Notes: generated by a model from the letters alone, not told the origin. A stretch of 64,000 nucleotides of DNA from Leptolyngbya sp. FACHB-8 (GCF_014695575.1 NZ_JACJOO010000084.1:221859-285858); one strand, 5' to 3'. Counted from the stretch's first letter, positions 36,592-45,460 are shown. Program-made: numbers and translations.

Positions 36592-36666
36592 GGACAGTTT
36601 TTCTGAAACCGTTGATTTTGCGTGCGCGAAGCGCACGCAAAATCAACGGTTTCAGAAAAACTGTCC
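36592..36666. repeat. 75-bp perfect palindrome
   Basis: 36-nt arms without a mismatch around GAA; apex GTGCGC-GAA-GCGCAC. The longest perfect stem in the window, 42 bp before the start of the next gene. No second copy seen. Confidence 0.92.
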
Positions 36667-36708
36667 GAACTAATGATTAGGATAAGGGGAGTACGTACGG
36701 ATAAAAGT

Positions 36709-36975
36709 ATGGCTAAGGAAGAAAAACCACTTACCGGAGAAGCCCTCGTTAAGGAGGTGTGCCGGCGGATTCGGGTAGCCCGCAGCTATTGGGATGCCCA
36801 CAATAATGCGGCCTGCCGGGGAGAACGCGAAAAAGCTTTGGCCCTCTACAACACCCTTACTAAGGAACAAAAAGATCAAATTCCTCAGCAACTACGCATC
36901 TGGCTCCGCTATCGCAGCGAAAAATACTTTGGTCCCCATCGCACACCCCCTCAATCGAAGCGCAAGGCAAAGTAG
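36709..36975 (+). CDS. Conserved cyanobacterial hypothetical protein
   Basis: 88 aa from ATG at 36709 (MAKEEKPLTGEALVKEVCR). The core VARSYWDAHNNAACRGEREKAL and the end QQLRIWLRYRSEKYFGPH look strongly conserved in cyanobacteria from memory. Basic and helical, soluble. I know no function. Its promoter must lie within or just after the 75-bp palindrome. Confidence 0.75.
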   Translation: MAKEEKPLTGEALVKEVCRRIRVARSYWDAHNNAACRGEREKALALYNTLTKEQKDQIPQQLRIWLRYRSEKYFGPHRTPPQSKRKAK

Positions 36976-37035
36976 CGGTGTCAAATTGGGTTGGATGGAC
37001 TGCAAAGAGAGCCACGCTCTTTTTGCAGTCATACG

Positions 37036-37308
37036 CTAAAGTTTGCCTTCAAAGCGTTGATACCAGAGGATATTGCCTGCCACAGTCAATGTCAGGGCGC
37101 TTCCTCCACCCACCCAGGCCAGCATCGGATCGTAGCCACTTCGGCCCAGCGTTTCCATCCACCGATGGGTTAACTCGGAAGCGACAAACTGATCCGCCAT
37201 GAGGGGAAAGAGATACATCAGCGCAGCCCCTACAATGAGCCAGCCCACCATCGATGCGAGCAGGAAAATAGTTTTAGCCGTTGACTGAGTACCCATGGGC
37301 GATCGCAT
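37036..37308 (-). CDS. Small membrane protein, hypothetical
   Basis: 90 aa (86 from a second ATG). Two membrane segments, IFLLASMVGWLIVGAALMYLF near 14-34 and MLAWVGGGSALTLTVAGNIL near 62-81, separated by a charged loop. Basic C-terminus. No family recognised. Convergent with the 88-aa gene. Confidence 0.65.
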   Translation of the reverse strand: MRSPMGTQSTAKTIFLLASMVGWLIVGAALMYLFPLMADQFVASELTHRWMETLGRSGYDPMLAWVGGGSALTLTVAGNILWYQRFEGKL

Positions 37309-37416
37309 ATAAAAACTACCGTCGAGATTACCACGACCCGCACCCAGCCATTATTAGGATTCGTAATGGCCTGACTAGCTGCTCCACCTCTACAGATACA
37401 ACCAGGAACTTGCTGT

Positions 37417-37469
37417 CAAATAGAATCCGGAAAGTGGGCGGGTGAAGCCCACTCTCCGGATTCTATTTG
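37417..37469. repeat. Hairpin with 23-nt arms
   Basis: CAAATAGAATCCGGAAAGTGGGC and near-complement (one mismatch), 7-nt loop. Confidence 0.75.
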
Positions 37470-37483
37470 CTAAGCCCTTAGGA

Positions 37484-37558
37484 CAAGTTATGTTTGAAAA
37501 GCGACGCTCAGTAAGGCTTTTCAAACATAACCTTCCTGGTTTAAGCGCGTCGCGCTAT
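37484..37558 (-). mobile_element. Family G hairpin repeat (copy G1)
   Basis: Hairpin 37487-37531 (GTTATGTTTGAAAAGC arms) flanked by CTTCCTGG and TAAGCGCGTCGCGCTA. The element at 50919-50997 shares the CAGGAAGG, TTTTGAAAAGC and TGTCCTA blocks in the opposite orientation. Confidence 0.5.
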
Positions 37559-37561
37559 TAA

Positions 37562-37654
37562 CGATTGATTTCAAGTGTGGTGAGTGAAATTCACCACACT
37601 TAAAATCAACGAACCTCTTTTTTACCGTTGCTGTGTAACGACAAAAAAGAGGTT
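37562..37654. repeat. Two hairpins after the thioredoxin-like gene
   Basis: 37562-37611: about 20-nt arms (AAGTGTGGTGA core). 37612-37654: AACCTCTTTTTT / AAAAAAGAGGTT, 33 nt past the stop at 37688, likely its terminator. Confidence 0.6.
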
Positions 37655-37687
37655 TTGTTTAGTTTTGGATCAAGACGATCTGTGAGT

Positions 37688-38266
37688 TTACCCAAAATAA
37701 GCCGGCTCATTTCCGGGCTTCCATTTGATGTTGCAGCCAATGCTGGGCTTTTGCTCCGCAGGGATGGGTTGTCCGGCTAGCACTGCATCCAGGGCCGCGC
37801 GAAGATCACGGCCATCGACAGGAAGACCATTACTGGGGCGGCTGTCGTCTAATTGCCCCCGATAGACGAGATGGCGATCGCTATCAAACAAGAAGAAATC
37901 CGGCGTACAAGCAGCCGTGTAAGCTTTGGCGACATCCTGGCTGGCATCATAAAGCACCGGGAAAGTGTACTCAAGCTCCTGGGCCATCTGCTTCAAGTTT
38001 TCCGGAGAATCATCTGGGTAGCCAGAAACATCATTCGCGCTGATAGCCACAATAGCGGCCTTTGAAGCATAATCCTTGCCTAAGCGGGAGAACTCCTGCT
38101 GAACGTGTTTCACAAAGGGGCAGTGCCGACACAGAAAGATGACCAGAAGGGCAGGTTTTCCTGCAAAGGTTTCCAAGGAAACAGTCTCACCAGTCACAAC
38201 ATCCGGCAACTGAAAATCAGGGGCAGCAGTGCCAAGGGGCAACATGGTTGAGGCGGTTAGTGCCAT
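37688..38266 (-). CDS. Thioredoxin-fold (redoxin/AhpC-TSA-like) protein
   Basis: 192 aa. LGTAAPDFQLPDVVTGETVSL and ALLVIFLCRHCPFVKHV place a CxxC at Cys46/Cys49 on the thioredoxin fold; a third Cys120 sits in AACTPDFFLFD. This matches cyanobacterial 'thioredoxin family' proteins related to peroxiredoxins. No signal peptide, so cytoplasmic. The C-terminal Cys (IGCNIKW) is also conserved. Activity as peroxidase or disulfide reductase is unproven. Confidence 0.83.
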   Translation of the reverse strand: MALTASTMLPLGTAAPDFQLPDVVTGETVSLETFAGKPALLVIFLCRHCPFVKHVQQEFSRLGKDYASKAAIVAISANDVSGYPDDSPENLKQMAQELEYTFPVLYDASQDVAKAYTAACTPDFFLFDSDRHLVYRGQLDDSRPSNGLPVDGRDLRAALDAVLAGQPIPAEQKPSIGCNIKWKPGNEPAYFG

Positions 38267-39065
38267 AAATAGCGCTCCTGTAAAAACGTTGATTTCTTCT
38301 TACCCTATATAAGCAGCTCAACTCAATTAAACCTAGAACCCCAAATGCTGCACAATCCTGCGAAAAAGTGCCTCTTTCAGCCAGTGTTAAAACATGCTCA
38401 GAACTGACGTGTTTATGTTGTAGTTGGGGTGCTTCGCACCTCAACTACAACATAAATGCTCTAGATATAGCGGACTTGCGTAAATCCTGATGCTCTGGAA
38501 ATAGACATGAGGCAAAGCCGCAGAGCTATCTTTAGCAATTTATCAGCTCGCTGATCCAGAAAATTGGGAAAGAGACACCAAATATTAAACTAAAGTTTTT
38601 TATGATCTGTATAGGCGATCGCAAACGTTCTATCAATTTAGCCCTTATACCAAACCAATATGAAGCTCCATATAAAACGGTATAACATCTATCTTTAGGA
38701 TGATGGGTCTAAAGCCATTACGTGGATATCTAGGGCGCTAAAAAGTAAAGCTTCAAAAACAAAATCTTACGTTCTAGTCCCATGAAGCTTATGCAAGAAA
38801 TTATGCTTGTTCTGCATAAGACTAGGAGACAGACTGAGTGTAATTCGTTATATGTAGAATACGTATCCCTAATCCAAATAGCGAGCTGAGCTAAGGCAAC
38901 CTGAGCATTTCTCTTCATAGAGCAAGCTCAGAGTTTTACTGGGTATAGGCCGGAGACCAATAAAGATAGAAGAATTAGGCTCCCATTTCTAAGGAAAGGT
39001 AGCCTGGCAAGTCGTCTGATCGCAGTCCAGTGTTGTCAACAGGTTTACAACGAGAGGTAGAAGCG
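38267..39065. other. 800-bp intergenic region
   Basis: Contains the hairpin at 38412-38456 followed by TATAGCGGACTTGCGTAAATCC. The remaining sequence is AT-rich with no credible gene or RNA that I can identify. Confidence 0.55.
38412..38456. repeat. Hairpin with GCTTCGC apex
   Basis: 21-nt arms with one G/A difference; apex GGTGCTTCGCACC. The flank on the right resembles that of the 9361 hairpin. Confidence 0.7.
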
Positions 39066-39224
39066 ATGGAGCAACAGCAGATGGAGAAAAAAACCAATAG
39101 TGAAATGATTGGAACCACCGTAGGCATTGCCCTGCCCTCTCAAAACTTTGATGTTTGGGCAATTGCTGTTCGCAAGCAAATGCTGTCTGCATTGAAAAAG
39201 CGTGGGCATCAAGTCGAAAGTTAA
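39066..39224 (+). CDS. Small hypothetical protein
   Basis: 52 aa from ATG at 39066, with GAGAGGT upstream. Polar start MEQQQMEKKTNSEM, then a more conserved-looking part TTVGIALPSQNFDVWAIAVRKQM and a basic end. No family recognised. It is preceded by 800 bp without genes and followed by a branched hairpin at 39252-39330 that may terminate it. Confidence 0.5.
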   Translation: MEQQQMEKKTNSEMIGTTVGIALPSQNFDVWAIAVRKQMLSALKKRGHQVES

Positions 39225-39251
39225 CGCGTACACAGAATAACGCTCAACATA

Positions 39252-39330
39252 CAAAAAACTACTTAAAAGTGAATCGTTTGTATTTCTGGACACGAGATAC
39301 AAACGCCTCCGCTTTCTTCAGTAGTTTTTG
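39252..39330 (+). terminator. Branched hairpin after the 52-aa gene
   Basis: Outer arms CAAAAAACTACT / AGTAGTTTTTG enclose a second hairpin CGTTTGTATTTC / GAGATACAAACG. Confidence 0.5.
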
Positions 39331-39430
39331 GCACTATCGCAGCATATCAGTACGTTAAGTACAAAAGGAATCGGGCGTGTTTTATATTCCGCGCCCGATA
39401 ATTTTTATTCCGCTAAAGAGCTCGGACAAA

Positions 39431-39491
39431 ATAGAACCCCATTTTTTAGAAAGCTCGACTACGTGAAGCTTTTTAAAAAATGGGGTTCTAT
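39431..39491 (-). terminator. Terminator of the lipoprotein gene
   Basis: 18-nt perfect arms (ATAGAACCCCATTTTTTA and complement) with a 25-nt loop; 14 nt past the stop at 39505. Confidence 0.65.
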
Positions 39492-39504
39492 TAAATTCAC
39501 GATC

Positions 39505-39954
39505 CTAAGGTGTAGCGGTTTCTCCGCAGTACGCATTCACATCCTGAACCAGAGGAGCCTCTCGTTCTGTTGCAGATTGAAACTCGCTGCGGGCCTTTTG
39601 AGCGGCTGTAAAATCTTGTGCATTGAGAGCTTCAGCCAGGGTACGGGCCGATGTACTCACATCCCCATAGAGGTCGACAAACCGTTGCTGAAATGATTCT
39701 AATTCCTCATCTGATAGAGAAATGGCTGCCATTTCTTGCCGCCCTCGATCAAAGCTACCGGCTACTCTTTCCAACGCCTCAGCATTGGGTTGATTCCCAG
39801 CACTTACGATGGTCTGAACCTCGCCCACAGTTTTGTTGGTAACCTCCGTCAGACGGTTGCATTGTGCTGCACGATTATCACTACACCCCACAGCCAGAAG
39901 GGTACAAAAAACTGCGATCGCCCATTGAGATTGCCGCACAATTGAATACACCAT
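39505..39954 (-). CDS. Putative lipoprotein
   Basis: 149 aa from ATG at 39954. Signal peptide II: MVYSIVRQSQWAIAVFCTLLAVGC with lipobox LAVGC. The mature part is helical (VGEVQTIVSAGNQPNAEALERVAGSF; DLYGDVSTSARTLAEALNAQDF) with three Cys. Similar small helical lipoproteins occur in cyanobacteria, but I cannot assign a family. Confidence 0.7.
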   Translation of the reverse strand: MVYSIVRQSQWAIAVFCTLLAVGCSDNRAAQCNRLTEVTNKTVGEVQTIVSAGNQPNAEALERVAGSFDRGRQEMAAISLSDEELESFQQRFVDLYGDVSTSARTLAEALNAQDFTAAQKARSEFQSATEREAPLVQDVNAYCGETATP

Positions 39955-40258
39955 AACCCGATCAGTAAAAAGAGCGCGAGAACCAACCTGAACCGCCAAC
40001 GCGGTACAGCCATGAATCACCCTGGGCAACTTACATTGTAGGGAGGGCAGCAGAGAGTGTGCTTAACCCGATGTAACCCTCAATACAGTTACCCACGGTT
40101 ACAGGCATAACCGTGTCGGTCTAAAGTCTATCGCTTATGAACAGTTTAGAGAATGTACGAAACGTTGATTCTCATTCTTTTCCACACAAAAAATTACGCA
40201 AAAACGAGCACTTCATCAGTGACAAATGTTCGGCAAAATCAAGGACTTGGGAAAATGG

Positions 40259-40390
40259 CAGCAATTCTCATTTTGAAATCAGGCCCGAAAACCGCGCGCC
40301 TTCGGCGCGCGGTTTTCGGGCCTCAAAGCCAAGAGTTCACGCCCGTAGGGCGTGAACTCTTGGCTTTGAGGCCCATACTGAGAATTGCTG
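40259..40390 (+). mobile_element. Family A MITE (copy A4, 132 bp, 9-bp duplication)
   Basis: Ends CAGCAATTCTCA / TGAGAATTGCTG, flanked by an exact duplication GGAAAATGG (40250-40258 and 40391-40399). Nearly identical to A2, with the second hairpin apex reading CCCGTAGGGC. Confidence 0.93.
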
Positions 40391-40453
40391 GGAAAATGGC
40401 GAGCATGTTGCAGATTGCGTCAGGCTATATTTCAAGCCCTCAAACAGAATTGC

Positions 40454-43400
40454 TTACACCACAAGAGATACCTTTGACCCGTCTATAGTCTTGTTCACCT
40501 CAATACGCGTCTGGAAAGCCTCCTTCAACCGCGGCATGTGGGTGACCGTGAGGATGCAGGCAAAGTCATCAGCGATTGCCTGTATCGCAGAGATGAGGCG
40601 ATCGCACCCTGCCTCATCCTGAGTGCCAAACCCTTCATCCACAATCAGCAATTGCAGTGCCATCCCCGAACGTAACGCTAACAAGCGGGCCAACGCCAGG
40701 CGGATCGCAAAATTAATCCGAAAGGCCTCACCACCCGAATAGGTTTCGTAGGGGCGAGTTCCTCGAGCGTCAGCAATGAGAATATCGAGTGTGTCGATCA
40801 GACGAATCGCTTTGCGGTTACTGCCCTTACGACTGCGTTGCGTAACAAACTGCACATGCAATTGGTGGTTGCTGAGTCGCCCCAGAATTTGATTCGCCTC
40901 CGCCTCTAATTGGGGCAGCACGTTCTCAATCATGAGCGCCTGGATACCGTTCTTACCAAACGCTTGCGCCAGTTCTTGATAGACCCGCAACTGACGACGC
41001 GACGCTTGTAAGCGATGAGTTTGCTCAATCTGCTGGGTTTTCAGCGTTTCCAGGTGCTGCTGTTGCTGCTGCAACCGCCCAATCTGAGCGATCTGGTCAT
41101 CCAGTTGTTGACGTCGTTGTTGTAGCTGCCCCTCCATCATGTAAATCGCGGGTTCCGGATCGGGCTGTTGCTCTAACTGGTGGGTTAACGCCTCTACTTG
41201 ATCGGTTAGCACCTCCAGGCCTTGATAGCGCTCCCGAATCAACCCTTCCAGGTCTTGCAAGCGTTGCGCCAGTTGGGGGTATTGCTGTTGAGCTTGGGCC
41301 AACTCCTGTTGACGGAGGGGCCACTGTTGAGCCTGCCGTAGAGCTTGACGGAGAGCGGTGTGGTGATCCAGATTGTAGGCGATCGCAACAATCTGTTCCT
41401 CCAACTGCCGAATCTCCTGCTGTAAAGGAGCAGTGGCGATCGCAGCCAGTTGCCGCTGAATCTCGGCTTGCTGTACCTCTAGATCGGGCAAGCGTTGGAG
41501 AAGATGCGATCGTCGCCGTTCTGCCTGTTTCAGTTCGGCCTGACGAATTTCAGCCCACCGCCAGCGATCAACCTCACCCCGTGCTAAGGCATGGTTTTTG
41601 TCGTCATAGTTGAGTTGGGCCAGGGTGGTATCCAGCAGCGCCAACTCCTCCTGTAACTCAGGCGCATACTGCTGGTGCTGGAGAGCAGATTCCAGTACAG
41701 CCTGCTCCTGCAAAAGCTGCTGCAACCGGGTCTGCCCCTCCGAGGCACCCTGAAGCTGCTGTTGCAATTGTCCCCGCCGTTCCAGAACAATTGCGTATTG
41801 CGCCAACTCTTGCTCCAGTTCCCGATATTCCTGACGCAGCAGTTGAATTTCTCGATCTGAAGTGGTGAGCTGCTCTCTCAGCACCCAAATTTGTTGCTGG
41901 ATATCCTGTTGTTCCATGTAGTAGCGCTCCAGCACCAGCGCCCAGTGGTGCTCATCGAGGGGGCGATCGCACAACGGGCAGGGAGGAAATTCGGCCTCTT
42001 CCACTACCTGCTCTGCATAATGCCCACCTCCTTCACGTACCCCAACCGACATGACTTCTGCGTGGGCCGTCGCATCTTGAGCGTGGCTTCCATGTTCCCC
42101 ATGCTCCAACATGGCAATTTTGTGGGCCAGTTCCGCCAAATGGGCTTCATATTTACGTTGTCGCTCCTGAAGCCGTTCTAAAAAGTTGCGTCGCTCCACG
42201 CCTTTTTCCCGCACCTGTTGCTGGTAGTAGCGGCGTTGCTCTAAATAAGCAATCGACGTGGAAATTTCGAGCACGGCCTGACGCAAATGGGGTTGACGTT
42301 GCTGCTGCTGTTGAAGCTCCTGGGTGGCGGTACGTAATTCCTCTAAACGAGCCCCCATGCGGGTCTGGAGGCGGTCGAGATCCGCCTGAATGTGCTGCCG
42401 TCGCTGTAATAGCGGAGCCGCCTCGACCTGCTGCTGGTCGAGAGCCGCGAGGCGATCGCGTGCCCGTTGCAAGTGCCCTAAAGCAGTCTCCACATCTCCC
42501 GACTTTCGCAGAGTATGGTTGACCTCTTCCAATTGTTGCTGCAGGTTTTCCTGCTGAACCTGAAGAGTACGCTGCTTATCCTGGAGAGTCGACACATGGG
42601 CCTGGAGCTGGGATTGAAGCGTTTGTAATTGCGCCGTTGCCGCCTGATGGGCGTGAAACTTAGCAGATTGGCTTTCCTCCTCAGCCAGCAGACGGTAATA
42701 CTCCTCACATCCGACGGCGATCGCCTCCGCTTGCTGAAGCACCGCTTCTAAGGCTTTTTGCTGCTGGCGAATCTGGTGTTGTTCTTGCGTTAAACGCTGG
42801 CAATCTTGATGAAGCAATTGCTGCTGTTGTTGTAACAGGCCCAATTGCTGCCTCCAACCCTGCCGTTGTTGACGAACGTGTTGAAGTTGCTGCAGAACCT
42901 CCTGGTCGTGGGCTTGCTGCTGGTGCAACTGCTCCAGTTCAACGGTGAGGTTGGTGTGGGCGATCGCCAACTGTGACCCTTGCTCTAATTGAGTGCTGAG
43001 ACTATCTAGCGTCCGCTCCAGTAATTCCACTTCAGCTTTCAGTTGGCGTGCTTGTTCCTTGGCCTGCTCAGACAGTTGGTCGTAGCGATCCAGTTGCAGC
43101 AGATCGGCTAGCACTTGTTTGCGTTCACCGGGCCGCTTCAGCATGAACTCATCAGCCCGGCCCTGACGCAGATAAGCGGAATTGACGAATGTTTCGTAAT
43201 CCATTCGTAGGGTTTGCACAATCAACAGTTGGGTAGCTCGCATTCCCCTTCCGGTGAGGCTACGAAACCCGTTGTTCGTCTGCACTTGAAACTCTAGCTG
43301 ACTCGTTTGCCCCCGCACGCGAGAACGAATGACCCGGTAAGTTTGCTCCTGGCACTGAAAGACAAAATCAACTCGGGCCTCTAACTCTCCCTGGTGGATC

Positions 43401-43579
43401 ACGTCATCGTCAGTGCTGGCTCGTCCCTGCCCCCAGAGTGCCCAGGCGATCGCCTCTAACAAAGAAGACTTCCCTGCCCCATTCGCTCCACAAATGCAAG
43501 CGATATGCAGCCCTCGGAAATCCAAAGATGTATCCCGATAGCTCAAGAAGTTTTTTAGGGTTAGCTGTAGAGGAATCAT
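40454..43579 (-). CDS. sbcC: SbcC/Rad50-type nuclease ATPase
   Basis: 1041 aa, the normal SbcC size. Walker A GANGAGKSSLLEAIAWALWG near 33, long Gln-rich coiled coils, zinc hook FPPCPLCDRPL near the middle, second coil, then signature ETYSGGEAFRINFAIRLALA and Walker B LQLLIVDEGFGTQDEAG at the C-terminus. With SbcD it cleaves DNA hairpins and palindromes arising in replication. sbcD is not adjacent. The role is notable here because the genome is packed with long palindromes. Confidence 0.92.
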   Translation of the reverse strand: MIPLQLTLKNFLSYRDTSLDFRGLHIACICGANGAGKSSLLEAIAWALWGQGRASTDDDVIHQGELEARVDFVFQCQEQTYRVIRSRVRGQTSQLEFQVQTNNGFRSLTGRGMRATQLLIVQTLRMDYETFVNSAYLRQGRADEFMLKRPGERKQVLADLLQLDRYDQLSEQAKEQARQLKAEVELLERTLDSLSTQLEQGSQLAIAHTNLTVELEQLHQQQAHDQEVLQQLQHVRQQRQGWRQQLGLLQQQQQLLHQDCQRLTQEQHQIRQQQKALEAVLQQAEAIAVGCEEYYRLLAEEESQSAKFHAHQAATAQLQTLQSQLQAHVSTLQDKQRTLQVQQENLQQQLEEVNHTLRKSGDVETALGHLQRARDRLAALDQQQVEAAPLLQRRQHIQADLDRLQTRMGARLEELRTATQELQQQQQRQPHLRQAVLEISTSIAYLEQRRYYQQQVREKGVERRNFLERLQERQRKYEAHLAELAHKIAMLEHGEHGSHAQDATAHAEVMSVGVREGGGHYAEQVVEEAEFPPCPLCDRPLDEHHWALVLERYYMEQQDIQQQIWVLREQLTTSDREIQLLRQEYRELEQELAQYAIVLERRGQLQQQLQGASEGQTRLQQLLQEQAVLESALQHQQYAPELQEELALLDTTLAQLNYDDKNHALARGEVDRWRWAEIRQAELKQAERRRSHLLQRLPDLEVQQAEIQRQLAAIATAPLQQEIRQLEEQIVAIAYNLDHHTALRQALRQAQQWPLRQQELAQAQQQYPQLAQRLQDLEGLIRERYQGLEVLTDQVEALTHQLEQQPDPEPAIYMMEGQLQQRRQQLDDQIAQIGRLQQQQQHLETLKTQQIEQTHRLQASRRQLRVYQELAQAFGKNGIQALMIENVLPQLEAEANQILGRLSNHQLHVQFVTQRSRKGSNRKAIRLIDTLDILIADARGTRPYETYSGGEAFRINFAIRLALARLLALRSGMALQLLIVDEGFGTQDEAGCDRLISAIQAIADDFACILTVTHMPRLKEAFQTRIEVNKTIDGSKVSLVV

Positions 43580-44042
43580 GCCAACCAGAGATACTGTGTG
43601 ATCTCAGATTAGCAGTACGTCTGAACTTTAATACATCCGCTCTGACATTTTTTGCCTTATTTTATCGGGGTTTGGACGATTTTCATTGTTCTCTATATGA
43701 GGTAAAACTCAATATATGGTGTAGAGCTACTTCTCAAACATTTTCAGCCTATATATCTTGCGTTCAAGCAAACGAAGTCTCGATCCCATGAAAATTCTTT
43801 ATGTAGGAACAAGCTTTCCCCGTGAAACGTTTCACAGTACTCAAACACCATTCAAAATTCTTCTAGAAAAATAATTATTTGTAGTGAGTTTTCAGATCCT
43901 CAAGTTTTTGCAGATCTAAGGAGATTTCCAATAATAAAATTATCTCCGAGATGTGGATGCTTTGCCCGCTTTGCAGGCAAAGCATCCACATCACGAGTAG
44001 ATTCTTATGCAGAAATCTCCTAAGGATCTGAAGTTTCTTGGC
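43580..44042. other. Intergenic region upstream of sbcC
   Basis: Carries family D element D3 (43920-44020). The remaining ~330 bp are AT-rich. A 28-codon frame at 43788 was rejected as a gene. Confidence 0.6.
43920..44020 (+). mobile_element. Family D MITE (copy D3, 101 bp, 3-bp duplication)
   Basis: Ends GGAGATTTCC and GAAATCTCC, flanked by TAA (43917-43919 and 44021-44023). The central hairpin differs from D1/D2 in both arms (GTGGATG against GTTGGTG) and is still complementary over most of its length. Confidence 0.8.
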
Positions 44043-44465
44043 TTAACCTTTAAGTTTCAATAGCTCCTCCATCGAAGCCAATAACTTAATCCTGGCAGAT
44101 TCAATTTGGAAATTAGAATTCACCTGAAATTTCCAACCCACATTGACAGCAAATATTGGGGTCTGAACCTTACCCGTCACCTGACATTCATAACCATCCG
44201 ATTCTGCTGGCTGAACCGAACAATTTTGAGGAAAAAGTTGTAATCCTCGTGCCTCTGCCTTTAGATAGGCTGTAATCGCTTCTTGCCCTTCCATCGCTGT
44301 ATCAAAGGGCGGAAATAATATTCCACAGGGCGCAAAGAGTGCAGCGGCCGCATCAAAATCCTGGTTATTTAGAGTTTCGAAATAGGTATTGATGAGATGG
44401 GTTAGAGCAGGATGATCTGGAAATTCAATGAGGTTGGGGCGATCGCTCACAGATTTCACGTCCAT
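44043..44465 (-). CDS. OCP C-terminal-domain homologue (CTDH), carotenoid carrier
   Basis: 140 aa, one NTF2-like domain aligning along its whole length with the C-terminal domain of orange carotenoid protein: YFETLNNQDFDAAAALFA, FPPFDTAMEGQEAI, VTGKVQTPIF, LLASMEELLKL. Tyr28 and Trp111 align with OCP Tyr201 and Trp288, which hydrogen-bond the carotenoid keto group; Ile104 replaces OCP Trp277. Cys47 lies in LFAPCG. CTDHs load and deliver ketocarotenoids to HCPs. The HCP gene is divergent, 157 bp away. Strong call. Confidence 0.88.
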   Translation of the reverse strand: MDVKSVSDRPNLIEFPDHPALTHLINTYFETLNNQDFDAAAALFAPCGILFPPFDTAMEGQEAITAYLKAEARGLQLFPQNCSVQPAESDGYECQVTGKVQTPIFAVNVGWKFQVNSNFQIESARIKLLASMEELLKLKG

Positions 44466-44622
44466 AGGAAAATAGGAACCAATGAAGGAATAAGACCATT
44501 ATCCTCCCAGTTTTAATGCCGAAGTAACTCTGTCAATAGTCAGGTCAGTTTATTCTTTCCTTGGCGGGGTGATCTATTTGTCTATAATTGATAACTTTTC
44601 AACAGCGAATTGAGGAATTATT

Positions 44623-45123
44623 GTGTCTTATACAACTACCAATACCTACCCTGATTTAGTGCAGGCTTTTCAACAATTAGATACCGATGAACAGCTTGCA
44701 TTGTTCTGGTATATCTACACTGAAATGGGCGAATCTGTTACCCCTGCAGCCCCCGGTGCCAGCACTGTTTCCACCAACGTAGCCGATTCACTTTTCGAGC
44801 AAGTGAAGGCGATGTCCCGTGAAGAGCAACTGCAAGTACAACGGGATCTGATCGAGCGGAAGAACAGCCTGATTAGCCGCGAATACGGTGCTTTCAGCGA
44901 CACTACCAAGTTGCTGTTCTGGTATCTGCTGGCCGTAGGCATGAGCAATAACACTATTATTCCAATGCCTGCCGACTATGAACTGAGCCCCGAAGCAGAG
45001 GATCTCTTCACCCAAATCAAGAATCTGGAATTCCAGCAGCAAATGACTGTTTTCCGGGATTACGTTGCTCCCATGGGCGTTGACCCCACCACCGCTGAGC
45101 ACGATCCTGCAACAGGTTTGTAA
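44623..45123 (+). CDS. Helical carotenoid protein (HCP, OCP N-terminal-domain homologue)
   Basis: 166 aa, an all-helical domain matching the OCP N-terminal domain and nothing else: DEQLALFWYIYTEMG, VTPAAPGAS, ISREYGAFSDTTKLLFWYLL, IPMPADYELSP, QQMTVFRDYVAPMG. Trp29, Tyr32, Trp100 and Arg145 align with OCP Trp41, Tyr44, Trp110 and Arg155. There is no linker or C-terminal domain. HCPs bind canthaxanthin-like pigment and quench singlet oxygen or phycobilisome excitation. Divergent from the CTDH gene. A terminator hairpin (45153-45192) follows. Confidence 0.92.
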   Translation: MSYTTTNTYPDLVQAFQQLDTDEQLALFWYIYTEMGESVTPAAPGASTVSTNVADSLFEQVKAMSREEQLQVQRDLIERKNSLISREYGAFSDTTKLLFWYLLAVGMSNNTIIPMPADYELSPEAEDLFTQIKNLEFQQQMTVFRDYVAPMGVDPTTAEHDPATGL

Positions 45124-45152
45124 TTTGAGGGCGATCGCCCCCTAAACCCCCA

Positions 45153-45192
45153 AGAAAAGGACGCAGTGCTAAGTGCTGCGTCCTTTTCTTTT
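45153..45192 (+). terminator. Rho-independent terminator of the HCP gene
   Basis: Arms AGAAAAGGACGCAG / CTGCGTCCTTTTCT with 9-nt loop, then TTT; 30 nt past the stop. Confidence 0.75.
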
Positions 45193-45220
45193 ATCACAAT
45201 AGCCATTTGGGTTAGGACAC

Positions 45221-45249
45221 GAGCAGGGAGCGCTTCGCACTCCCTGCTC
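45221..45249. repeat. Short hairpin with GCTTCGC apex
   Basis: GAGCAGGGAG and CTCCCTGCTC arms, apex CGCTTCGCA. Confidence 0.6.
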
Positions 45250-45318
45250 AACAAACACAGAATGATGCGAACGAAATACCACATCATCCTGTTTTTGCTT
45301 ATTCAAGCAATGTCATAT

Positions 45319-45450
45319 CAGCAATTCTCAGTATGGGTATCAAAGCCAAGAGTTCACGCCCGTAGGGCGTGAACTCTTGGCTTTGAGGCCTGAAAACTGC
45401 GTGCCAAAGGCACGCGGTTTTCGGACCTGATTTCAAAATGAGAATTGCTG
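45319..45450 (-). mobile_element. Family A MITE (copy A5, 132 bp, 9-bp duplication)
   Basis: Reverse orientation. Ends CAGCAATTCTCA / TGAGAATTGCTG with an exact duplication ATGTCATAT (45310-45318 and 45451-45459). Its right duplication shares one T with the TA that borders the C' element at 45461. Confidence 0.93.
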
Positions 45451-45460
45451 ATGTCATATA

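Noticed and set aside
40137..40488. Frames of 72-111 codons across A4
   Set aside because: They arise because the hairpin-rich element lacks stop codons in several frames; similar frames appear at 18719, 45166 and 54553.
43788..43874. 28-codon frame starting MKILYVGTSFP, like the start of a group 1 glycosyltransferase
   Set aside because: Too short, no ribosome site, no continuation in any frame; probably chance, at best a relic.
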